Shown in pieces: positions 7,528 to 15,274 of a stretch of 19,179 nt of DNA. Positions within the stretch are counted from its first letter, which is position 1; the number at the start of each line of letters is the position of its first letter. The notes under the pieces are model-generated. The model was not told the origin of the DNA. It made no database searches and saw nothing but the letters and a program-made list of their open reading frames with translations. Source of the stretch: FW021-bin31 sp964422465. GTDB taxonomy: Bacteria; Bacteroidota; Bacteroidia; Chitinophagales; Chitinophagaceae. The DNA is taken from contig CAYRBD010000060.1 of NCBI GenBank assembly GCA_964422465.1, forward strand, positions 1 to 19,179, in the 5' to 3' direction. A program made the position numbers and the translations under genes.

Positions 7528-10500
7528 TTAAAAGTTTAGTTTAATTCCCACGGTATAAAGACGTTGCATAGGGAATTCAATAGCTCCTACTGTTCCTGCG
7601 GTAACTTCTGGAATGGATTCGGGATCCAATGGTCGTCTGATCTTTGAAAATTCCCATAAGTTCATACCTGTGAGATAAAACTGCACTCCATGGAGACCTA
7701 TTTTCTTAAGTACCATATCAGGCAAGTCATAACTAAGGCTTACATTTTTAAGCCTTACGTAGCCCCCTTTTTGAAGAAAGCGAGATTGAACCTGGTAATT
7801 TTTACTTTCCCGGTTATCGTTAGCCAAAGAGGGTGCAGGAAAATAAGCCTCCCTATTTGTTTCACTCCAGGAATCAGTAATGGCCCAACTTTCCAAATAG
7901 TCTGATTTAAAGGGGAAAAACCAGGTCCAGGCATTAGTAGATGGCCATACATCGCGTTTTCCAACTCCTTGAAAAAAGGCTGTAAATCGCCAGTTTTTAT
8001 AACCCACACCCAGATTGAGACCGAACTGATACCGGGGGCTATTGTTTCCAATGATAGACATGTCACCCGGATCGTCTAGGGTACCGGAACCTTTGGATAT
8101 TTCACCATCCCCGTTTTTATCTACGTATTGTATATCTCCTGGCTTCCAGTTCGCTCCAATCTTAGATTGGTCGGGTGCATTGCTAATATCTTCTTCAGTC
8201 TGGAATATTCCCTGTGTAGTAAGGCCCCATATCTCCCCCATTTTCTTACCAACATAATAATCGCCAATATTACCGCTTGGATTATCGTATTTAGTAATTT
8301 CACTGGTCCAATCTGACAACCCAAGAGTGACATCATAATGAAAATTATCGCCGATTCTATCCTGCCATGTAATTGATAACTCCCACCCTTTAGTACGCAA
8401 ATCCGCCGCATTTTCTTGGGGAGGAGTAGCACCCAGAATATCCGGATAGTCCTTACTTCGTAACATATCTTTGGTATCACGCGTATAAGCATCTATGGAC
8501 AAGTCCAGCTTGGAATGGATCAGTGCAATATCTAGTCCGATATTTTTAGAAACCACCCGTTCCCAAGTTAAAGAAGGGCTAACGAGACCAGGCCAAAGAA
8601 TATTCAATGAAGGTGTAGATCCTTGTAGTAAGAGAGGATAAGCACTAGGAATACCACTATTCATTGTAGAGATATAAGGATAATAATTATTTCCAAGAAG
8701 TTGATTTCCCAATTCTCCATAAGAAGCTCTTATCTTTAGATTATCCAGCCATCCACGTGTGGAAGACATAAAGTTTTCGTTAGAGATTCTCCATCCTGCA
8801 GAAAAAGAAGGGAAAAAGCCGAACCGGTCTTTCTTTGGAAAACGAGAAGTACCATCATATCGTCCACTTGCCTCGAACAAATATTTTTCTTTATAATTAT
8901 AATTGATCCTGTAAAAAGCGCCACGAAGCGCTACATGAGAAGCGCTCCCATCCAATTGCTGCTGACCTGTGGTTGCATGAATATTAGGGACTGCAGGAGT
9001 GATTAAGGTGTAAGCCGTTCCAGTCATGGATTTATTGTGATGCCATTCCTGGTTAAACCCTATCATTGCTTTAAGTTGATGGTCCGTATTAAAGTTAACC
9101 TGGTATTCCCCATAGACGTTAAATACATAAGCCCTGTTGTAAACCTCATCCTGTCTGATATAATCTGGATCACTAAATTCATGGACTATGCGATTAGCTG
9201 CCTTAAGATCTGCATTTACGATATCAACCTTGCTATGTACATTCTTAAAATCTCTATTAAAAAACTGATAAGAGAAATTTGAAACAACCTTAAACCCTTT
9301 AAAGGGTTTCAAAGTTAGCCCTGTAATCAGCCATAGGTCATTATTGGTATAAGTTTCTCTTCCTCCATCCATGAGATAGGGATAAAAGTTTGTTCCACCG
9401 AAGTATTTTCCTATGAATCCTGCATAATCATCGCGATCTCCTTCGGTTATGTAATAAGGTAGGTCAGGAAACTGTACCGGCATGACGGTACCCACCCTGG
9501 CCAGAGAATTAATATTGGCATCCCAATTATATTCTGTTGGTTTGTTATTGTTTTGCGAGTTGAACACCACCTGTTCATTAAGGCTCAACCAGTTATTTAC
9601 CTCGAATTCGGCCTTCATCAAGATGTTATATCTCTTAAACTGACTATTTTTATCCCTCAAGTACCCATCCTTGCTAAAATATCCGGCAGAGACATAGTAA
9701 TTTGTTTTTTCCGATCCTCCTGAGACGGTCAAATCATGCTGCATAGCAGGTGCTAAATCAGTAACCAATTTATCCTGGTAACCATTATATCCATAAAATT
9801 GCAGATTTCCATTTTCTACTCCCCAAGCATTTTCTAAAGTTGGGTTTTCTGACCATTCTTTGGTATGCTGAACAAAGTTATCATCGTAACGAGGAGTTCC
9901 CTCCGTCCGCATTGCGGCTTGATTGAAGATGGTCACATAGGTATAAGGGTCCTTGATCACATCCAGGTTAAGAATAGGTTTAGCCATTGAAAACTGAGAA
10001 TTTAAACTGATATTTAATCTTCCATTTTGTTCTCCGCTTTTTGTTTCAATGAGGATTACACCAAATGCTGCCCTCCCTCCATAAATGGCTGCAGCGGAAG
10101 CGTCTTTCAATACACTAATACTTTTAATATCATTTGGATTGACGCGATTAATATCCATGGGAACATTATCTACCAAAACCAGCGGGTCTCCTCCATTAAT
10201 AGATGTAAAACCTCTTATATTAAATGAAGGCGAACTGGATGGGTCTCCATTACGTACAGTAACGTTCAGGTTTGGAATAACTCCCTGTAAGCCTTCTCCT
10301 ACATTAGCAATCGATCGGCTTTCCAATCTTTCACCCGAGGCAACACCTACCGCTCCTGTAAGATTCACTTTTTTTTGCGTACCATAACCTACTACTACTA
10401 CGTCATTGAGCTCTTGAATATTGCTACTTAAAGCCACATTTAAGGTCGTTTGATTTTCCACCTTCATTTCTTTGGAGATATATCCGGTATAAGAAATTAC

Positions 10501-10743
10501 CAAGGTAGCATCTTTAGATACCGAAAGACTAAAATTACCTGAAGCATCTGTAGTAGTACCATTAGAGGTTCCCTTTTCACTAATTGTAGCGCCAACCAAA
10601 GGTTGGCCATCTTGCAAAGAGGTAATTTTACCCTGGGTCGTAATATTAGATTGTGCTTTAGCATTAAGAACAGTAAATGATATACCCAGGAACAGCGTAA
10701 TCCATTTCAACATGGAAATCTTATTTTTTAGATTCTGTTTCAT
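7528..10743 (-). CDS. SusC-like TonB-dependent outer-membrane transporter
   Basis: A 1071-residue SusC/RagA-family protein. In order it has a signal peptide (about 1-30, cleavage after AKA), a CarboxypepD_reg-like domain (about 33-115, GKITSLQDGQPLVGATI...), a TonB-box-like stretch ELNDVVVVGYGTQKK, a plug domain (RGFTSINGGDPLVLVDNVPM, IKSISVLKDASAAAIYG) and a long beta-barrel ending in YTVGIKLNF with terminal Phe. It imports oligosaccharides bound by SusD, powered by TonB. There is no extra N-terminal STN signalling domain before the carboxypeptidase-like domain, so this transporter is unlikely to signal to an anti-sigma factor in the FecA manner. The leader between it and the nitrilase gene is 94 bp and AT-rich. 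No perfect -7 promoter element was found there, so transcription is presumably continuous from upstream. Confidence 0.96.
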   Translation of the reverse strand: MKQNLKNKISMLKWITLFLGISFTVLNAKAQSNITTQGKITSLQDGQPLVGATISEKGTSNGTTTDASGNFSLSVSKDATLVISYTGYISKEMKVENQTTLNVALSSNIQELNDVVVVGYGTQKKVNLTGAVGVASGERLESRSIANVGEGLQGVIPNLNVTVRNGDPSSSPSFNIRGFTSINGGDPLVLVDNVPMDINRVNPNDIKSISVLKDASAAAIYGGRAAFGVILIETKSGEQNGRLNISLNSQFSMAKPILNLDVIKDPYTYVTIFNQAAMRTEGTPRYDDNFVQHTKEWSENPTLENAWGVENGNLQFYGYNGYQDKLVTDLAPAMQHDLTVSGGSEKTNYYVSAGYFSKDGYLRDKNSQFKRYNILMKAEFEVNNWLSLNEQVVFNSQNNNKPTEYNWDANINSLARVGTVMPVQFPDLPYYITEGDRDDYAGFIGKYFGGTNFYPYLMDGGRETYTNNDLWLITGLTLKPFKGFKVVSNFSYQFFNRDFKNVHSKVDIVNADLKAANRIVHEFSDPDYIRQDEVYNRAYVFNVYGEYQVNFNTDHQLKAMIGFNQEWHHNKSMTGTAYTLITPAVPNIHATTGQQQLDGSASHVALRGAFYRINYNYKEKYLFEASGRYDGTSRFPKKDRFGFFPSFSAGWRISNENFMSSTRGWLDNLKIRASYGELGNQLLGNNYYPYISTMNSGIPSAYPLLLQGSTPSLNILWPGLVSPSLTWERVVSKNIGLDIALIHSKLDLSIDAYTRDTKDMLRSKDYPDILGATPPQENAADLRTKGWELSITWQDRIGDNFHYDVTLGLSDWTSEITKYDNPSGNIGDYYVGKKMGEIWGLTTQGIFQTEEDISNAPDQSKIGANWKPGDIQYVDKNGDGEISKGSGTLDDPGDMSIIGNNSPRYQFGLNLGVGYKNWRFTAFFQGVGKRDVWPSTNAWTWFFPFKSDYLESWAITDSWSETNREAYFPAPSLANDNRESKNYQVQSRFLQKGGYVRLKNVSLSYDLPDMVLKKIGLHGVQFYLTGMNLWEFSKIRRPLDPESIPEVTAGTVGAIEFPMQRLYTVGIKLNF

Positions 10744-10837
10744 CCTTTTATATTTTTGTCAGACCCCTGATCTGAACTGTTAAAAATTAAGTTTCAAATA
10801 ATAATTCAGCTAAGTATTGTTTAATTTTAAAAGTTTC

Positions 10838-11890
10838 TTAACCGCTACGTATTTTTATTTGCATTTCTGTTGCCTGCTCAATATGGTCTCGATAAGTCGT
10901 AAGTCCAAATTCCTTTATTATATCTTTCACCTTTATAGTAGGAGACAAACTTTCTATAACAGAGAATTCTTCTTCACTCAGGGAATAACAATTCACTTTT
11001 CTTCCATATTTTTTTTGGATATCTTTAAACTTAAGAGAATCGGGCCAGCTATGCAGGACAGCCTTCTCCAGATTGAGTTTTGCACAGACTCCCCATCTAC
11101 TCCAGTTGCCGCTGGAGGCAACTTCATCCCCTGTAACATCACATATTTTTGTCGTATTCTTTCTGGTACTTGAAACTACCGCAACCTGATTACTCATCGC
11201 AGTAAAATTCACTTTTTTCCCTCCGGCAAAGGCAGATGGCCAGAAAATAACCTCCGCACCTTTTTCTGCAAGCCTGTTCCATCCGACTCGCCATTCTATA
11301 TCATAGCAAATTTGAATTCCTATGGTTCCAAAATCAGTATTAAAAACCGGTGGATCCAGCGGACCCGGGCTTATTCCTTTCTCAATTTCTCCAAGGGTAG
11401 GATGTATTTTCCTGTATTCACCCATTACCGATCCCTTCCGGTCAATTAAAACAGCAGCATTATAATGTCTATTGTTTTCAGTTGTATAGATTGGACAGAT
11501 TATGTAGCAGTTGTGTTTTTTTGCAAAATCCTGAAAAGGGGCAATGACCCTGCCCGATCCATCTTCAGCGCTTTCAGAAACGGTTGGCCGCCCCCCTGTT
11601 AATTGAGCTATATAAAATAACTCCGGGAAAAGATAAACATCCGCTTTGAATGGAACTGCAGCTTCCATCTTTTTAACCGTGGCCCGAATAGCATCTTTCC
11701 AACTATTACCGGTAATTCCATCCTGGGTGAAAGATGCTATCCAGACATTTCTTCTTTTTTCTTCCACCAGGTTACCTTCCTCATTTTTAGACGCGATGGT
11801 ACCTTTAGCTAAGCCATTTGAGTATAAAAATGTTGCTCCTGTACCCAACAAAGAGTTCTTCAGAAAATCTCTTCTTTTATAATCTTTCAT
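10838..11890 (-). CDS. Tat-exported nitrilase-superfamily carbon-nitrogen hydrolase
   Basis: A 350-residue protein beginning MKDYKRRDFLKNSLLGTGAT, a twin-arginine signal (KRRDFLK). The mature part is a nitrilase-superfamily domain with the expected catalytic triad: Glu90 in LFPELFY, Lys161 in GEYRKIHP, and Cys195 in IGIQICYDIEW. This superfamily hydrolyses C-N bonds in amides, N-carbamoyl compounds and nitriles, or transfers acyl groups. All three residues are present and the spacing is normal, so it should be active. Such an enzyme is not a standard PUL component. Its place between the GH3 and SusC genes suggests it removes or opens an amide on the imported sugar, or on something accompanying it; this is inference. 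The N-terminus after the signal contains KRRNVW, the start of the hydrolase fold. The C-terminal 70 residues (KDIQKKYGRK onwards) extend past the core domain and are not recognised. Confidence 0.88.
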   Translation of the reverse strand: MKDYKRRDFLKNSLLGTGATFLYSNGLAKGTIASKNEEGNLVEEKRRNVWIASFTQDGITGNSWKDAIRATVKKMEAAVPFKADVYLFPELFYIAQLTGGRPTVSESAEDGSGRVIAPFQDFAKKHNCYIICPIYTTENNRHYNAAVLIDRKGSVMGEYRKIHPTLGEIEKGISPGPLDPPVFNTDFGTIGIQICYDIEWRVGWNRLAEKGAEVIFWPSAFAGGKKVNFTAMSNQVAVVSSTRKNTTKICDVTGDEVASSGNWSRWGVCAKLNLEKAVLHSWPDSLKFKDIQKKYGRKVNCYSLSEEEFSVIESLSPTIKVKDIIKEFGLTTYRDHIEQATEMQIKIRSG

Positions 11891-11920
11891 AATCTCAACA
11901 TTTATACTTTTCAGAAAACT

Positions 11921-11944
11921 GAGGTTCTATTAATATAGAGCCTC
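11921..11944. other. Near-perfect hairpin between GH3 and nitrilase genes
   Basis: GAGGTTCTAT (11921-11930) and ATAGAGCCTC (11935-11944) form inverted arms around a TAAT loop. As a plus-strand RNA all ten positions pair, one as a G-U wobble. As the minus-strand transcript that crosses it, one position becomes a C-A mismatch. It lies in the 127-bp gap, the largest in the gene string, just after the GH3 stop on the coding strand. A short run (AGTTTTC) follows on that strand, too weak for a convincing intrinsic terminator. It could attenuate read-through, mark a processing or stability site that sets GH3 versus SusCD levels, or bind a protein as DNA. Confidence 0.55.
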
Positions 11945-12017
11945 TTATCTCTCATTTCTACTTTATTTTTCTATCCTTTTTTAGGCTTCTTAATAACTTT
12001 TTGAGCTCCTTACTGAT

Positions 12018-14603
12018 TTAAGATATCCTAACCATACCTTTTAAACGGATATCTCCGGATGAACTTCCAATGAATAGATCAAAACTGCCTGTATCTTTAA
12101 TCCATTTTTGTTGAGTTACGCTAAAGCTGGAAAAGGCACGCTCATCTAATACCAATGATACTTCCGATGAGACTTGGGGATCCAACTCTACTTTCTCAAA
12201 ACCCTCTAATGTTTTAAATTCATCCCCTCCTGCCTTACGAACATATAATTGCGCCACCTCTTTCCCCTTCTTTTCCCCTGTATTCTTTATTGTAAACTGA
12301 ACGATCACGTTATCTTTATTGGTGATCTTAAGATCGCTATATTGAAATTGTGTGTAGGATAGTCCATGTCCAAATGGAAATAACGGCTCAATATGCCGGG
12401 CATCATAATGCCTGTACCCAATAAAAACACCCTCTTTGTAAAATACCTTGTTTCCCGTACCCGGGAAATTTCCAAAAGAAGGAGAATCCTCTATGCTTTT
12501 GGGGAAAGTTTCAGGTAGTTTTCCAGAAGGGTTTACATTTCCAAAAAGTATGTTGGCTATGGCGTTTCCACCTTCCTGCCCGGGATAATAAGCTTCAAGG
12601 ATAGCAGGTATTTTATCTTTCCAAGGCATGCTTACAGGAGTCCCGTTAATAAGTACAACTACCGTATTTGGATTAGCAGCAACTACCTTCCTGATCAGTT
12701 CATTCTGATCTCCCGGAAGAGCAAGAGACTCCTTGTCATTATTCCCTCCCTCAAAAAAATTGGACAAGCCTGCAAAAACGACTGCCGCATCTGCTTTCGC
12801 AGCTGTTTTAATTGCTTTTTCCATTGCATTGCCGGATCCGGGTAAATCCCATTCCAAACGCACCATGTTCCTGTTTATCTTTTTACGCCATTCAACCCGG
12901 ATGGCATAGGATGTCCCTTTCTTTAGGTTGATTTCAACTTGTGGCAACATGGAAGTAAAAGCGTTCTCAAAATTTTCATTATCCGTTCCTTCCCATGTAT
13001 CAATAAGTAATTTTTCGTTTATAAATAACCGCACCTCTGCACCGGAAATGGCAAGTCCAATTTTATAAGAACCGGAGACCGGAGGACGTAAAAACCCGGT
13101 CCATCGAACGGAATAATTTCCTCTGTTTATTCCTTCTCCCGGTGCGGCCCAGCCCCATGAAAAATCAATAAAAGGATCTGTCCCGGTTGTTACCGGAGTT
13201 CCCGTAAGGTTTTTATTGTTAAAAAATTCGGCCTTTAGTCCCGGCTCCCCTGATGGAGTTTGTAAGTAGGTAGCCGGGATGGTTTTGAGATTGCCAATTA
13301 ATCCGCAACCTTGTTCAAATTCGACCTCAATAGAATCACCACAATGTTTACGAATACCTTCAAGAGGAGATACAGAATAACAAGCGGTAACGGAAGCGCT
13401 TCCTCCTCCTCCCAGACGTGCAACACTCGCATTGGGCCCGATAATAGCCAACTTCTTTATTCCTACTTTTTTAAAAGGAAGCAACTGCCGCTCATTTTTT
13501 AATAATACAATACTCTCTTCCGATACCCTCCTTGCTAATTGTTGGTGCGCTATGGTATTTAATCCTGAACTAAACGTTGGCTTGGGATGATCCAATAGCC
13601 CTGATTGGATCCAAAGCCTGCAAAGACCTCTTAACTTTTCATTCATCTGCTCTTCTGTAATCGTACTGTTTTCAAGTCCGGAAAGAATATCCACTTGCCG
13701 CATATATTTTCCCGGACCGGGCATCTCCATATCTATACCGGCTTGGAAACTTCCTCTTTTTTGTACACTACGCCAGTCGGAGACCACCATGCCTTTATAA
13801 TGCCACTTATTTCGTAATAGCCCGACATTCAGGTCTTTATTTTCCGCAGATCGTTTCCCATTTACGCCATTATATGCGGTCATTAACGCCCAGGGATCCG
13901 CTTCTTTAACAGGTATTTCGAAATTGCGTAGATAAATTTCATGAAGCGCCTTTTGTGGGATCTCTGCGATTAATCTTGATTGATTGGTTTGTTGATTATT
14001 TGCAATAAGGGCTTTTACACAGGCGCCAATATGTTGAGACTGTACTCCTTTTATAAAAGCAGAAGCCAGCTTGCCTGATAAAAAAGGATCTTCCGAAAAG
14101 GTTTCATAATTCCGTCCTCCAAGGGGGGAACGGTGAAGGTTAATCATGGGCGCCAAGAGCAAAGTTGAGCCCGTTTCGCGCGCTTCCCTTGCCAATGCTA
14201 TTCCAATTTGAGATAATAATTCATGATCCCAGGAAGCCGCTTGCGTTACAGCGGTAGGAAAGCAGGTAGCACATCCGTTATTACTTCCTTCTTTATTTGG
14301 AACTACTGTAATTCCGTGTCCGCAGTCGGTTACCTGAATTGAAGGAATCCCTAAGCGTTTAATCCCCTTAAAGTGCCACATATTTTTTCCGGAAAAAAGA
14401 GACGCCTTTTCCTCCAGGGTCAATTGAGCAATTAATTTATCTACTCTTTCTTCAAGAGGTTCTGAGGGATCCTGAAAGGAATAATTTGCAGGGCCGGTTA
14501 TATCCGGTTTTTTGTAGAGCAAATCACCAACCCGGAAAACCGCAGCCCCCATTATCGTGTTCCTTATAAAGCTTCTTCTGTTTGTCTTTGGCATGATTTG
14601 CAA
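12018..14603 (-). CDS. GH3-family exo-glycosidase homologue with inserted PA14 domain, Tat signal; unusual active site
   Basis: An 861-residue protein with a twin-arginine signal (NRRSFIRN, residues 8-15). It has the GH3 N-terminal domain (about 45-340: VTDCGHG, GRNYETFSEDP, MTAYNGVNG, VVSDW with nucleophile Asp276), the C-terminal alpha/beta sandwich (about 360-720), a PA14 domain inserted at roughly 454-590 (GLKAEFFNNKNLTGTP ... RVEWRKK) and a fibronectin-III-like end (VQFTIKNTGEKKGKEVAQLYV). This is the architecture of periplasmic beta-glucosidases. Two departures stand out. The conserved Lys-His of the KHF/L-x-x-N motif is Lys197-Ala198 (VKALIANNQ). In the segment usually resembling ExEGxDR the sequence is FEGGNNDKESLALP, placing Gly620 where the acid/base Glu is expected, with Glu618 two residues away. 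It may be inactive as a normal glucosidase, use a different acid, or take an unusual substrate. It starts 25 bp after the sigma factor stop. Confidence 0.88.
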   Translation of the reverse strand: MQIMPKTNRRSFIRNTIMGAAVFRVGDLLYKKPDITGPANYSFQDPSEPLEERVDKLIAQLTLEEKASLFSGKNMWHFKGIKRLGIPSIQVTDCGHGITVVPNKEGSNNGCATCFPTAVTQAASWDHELLSQIGIALAREARETGSTLLLAPMINLHRSPLGGRNYETFSEDPFLSGKLASAFIKGVQSQHIGACVKALIANNQQTNQSRLIAEIPQKALHEIYLRNFEIPVKEADPWALMTAYNGVNGKRSAENKDLNVGLLRNKWHYKGMVVSDWRSVQKRGSFQAGIDMEMPGPGKYMRQVDILSGLENSTITEEQMNEKLRGLCRLWIQSGLLDHPKPTFSSGLNTIAHQQLARRVSEESIVLLKNERQLLPFKKVGIKKLAIIGPNASVARLGGGGSASVTACYSVSPLEGIRKHCGDSIEVEFEQGCGLIGNLKTIPATYLQTPSGEPGLKAEFFNNKNLTGTPVTTGTDPFIDFSWGWAAPGEGINRGNYSVRWTGFLRPPVSGSYKIGLAISGAEVRLFINEKLLIDTWEGTDNENFENAFTSMLPQVEINLKKGTSYAIRVEWRKKINRNMVRLEWDLPGSGNAMEKAIKTAAKADAAVVFAGLSNFFEGGNNDKESLALPGDQNELIRKVVAANPNTVVVLINGTPVSMPWKDKIPAILEAYYPGQEGGNAIANILFGNVNPSGKLPETFPKSIEDSPSFGNFPGTGNKVFYKEGVFIGYRHYDARHIEPLFPFGHGLSYTQFQYSDLKITNKDNVIVQFTIKNTGEKKGKEVAQLYVRKAGGDEFKTLEGFEKVELDPQVSSEVSLVLDERAFSSFSVTQQKWIKDTGSFDLFIGSSSGDIRLKGMVRIS

Positions 14604-14628
14604 GTATGAGATTGTTACTTAATTGGTT

Positions 14629-15255
14629 TTAGGAGCTTAATGGGACCTCTTTCCGTATCCTGTAGATAGCCTTCGATACAATATTATACAAGCTTTGGGT
14701 ATTGATCTCCATCTTTTGGGCAATTTCAAGATTAGATAAGCCTGAATAGTATTTCAGGTAAATAGCCTCTTTTTGTCTGGTAGTTAATAGATCAAAAGAC
14801 CTGGTAACTCTTTTTTTATTTTCAATCTCTGTTTCATAATTAATCAATGTTTCTTCAATATTATATTCTTTACGGATAGATTTTATATACTGAAAATTAT
14901 GCAGAGTTTGACGGTCATTTCTCATTCGACTTTTCATAATAATACGTCGAAGAGAGGAAAAAAGATATCCCATGACAGACCTCGCGTCATTAATAGATTT
15001 CCTTTTTTCCCAAAGAGTCAAAAATAGTTCCTGAACAGCATCTTTAATATGTGCATCATTAGGGTAGATATTAAATCCATAGTTAAACAGTTTAAGATAA
15101 GAGGCTTTAAATAATTCCGCAAGAGCATCCTCTCTTCCCTTTCTAAATTCTATCCATAAGACATCCAGCTCTTTTTTAGGTATTACGCCTCTCATTTTTT
15201 CCTTTTGGTTCTGAATAAACATAACTTCTCCATTTTTATATTTATGAACTTTCAA
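14629..15255 (-). CDS. ECF-type RNA polymerase sigma factor
   Basis: A 208-residue sigma-70 family protein with only regions 2 and 4. Region 2 lies at about 45-112 (LFKASYLKLFNYGFN, IKDAVQELFLTLWEKR, GYLFSSLRRIIMKS). Region 4 lies at about 150-204 (LLTTRQKEAIYLKYYSGLSNLEIAQKM, helix-turn-helix NTQSLYNIVSKAIYRIR). It is of the Bacteroidota PUL type that usually directs transcription of a susCD locus. Normally an anti-sigma (FecR-like) gene lies beside it; none is seen here, and the SusC protein lacks the STN domain that would signal to one. The start at 15255 is the longest choice; ATGs at residues 12 and 21 are alternatives that would still keep region 2. It sits 19 bp after the isomerase stop, inside the gene string, so it is probably co-transcribed and could give positive feedback on the downstream genes. 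Confidence 0.92.
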   Translation of the reverse strand: MKVHKYKNGEVMFIQNQKEKMRGVIPKKELDVLWIEFRKGREDALAELFKASYLKLFNYGFNIYPNDAHIKDAVQELFLTLWEKRKSINDARSVMGYLFSSLRRIIMKSRMRNDRQTLHNFQYIKSIRKEYNIEETLINYETEIENKKRVTRSFDLLTTRQKEAIYLKYYSGLSNLEIAQKMEINTQSLYNIVSKAIYRIRKEVPLSS

Positions 15256-15274
15256 CTAAAGCATATTTTTTCCA

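Noticed and set aside
7690..9282. Several plus- and minus-strand frames of 60-120 codons inside the SusC gene
   Set aside because: All overlap a continuous 1071-residue SusC-like frame with conserved domains throughout; none has independent support.
10759..10775. Small inverted repeat TCAGA/TCTGA in the SusC leader
   Set aside because: Only five paired bases with a seven-base loop; expected often by chance in this length of DNA.
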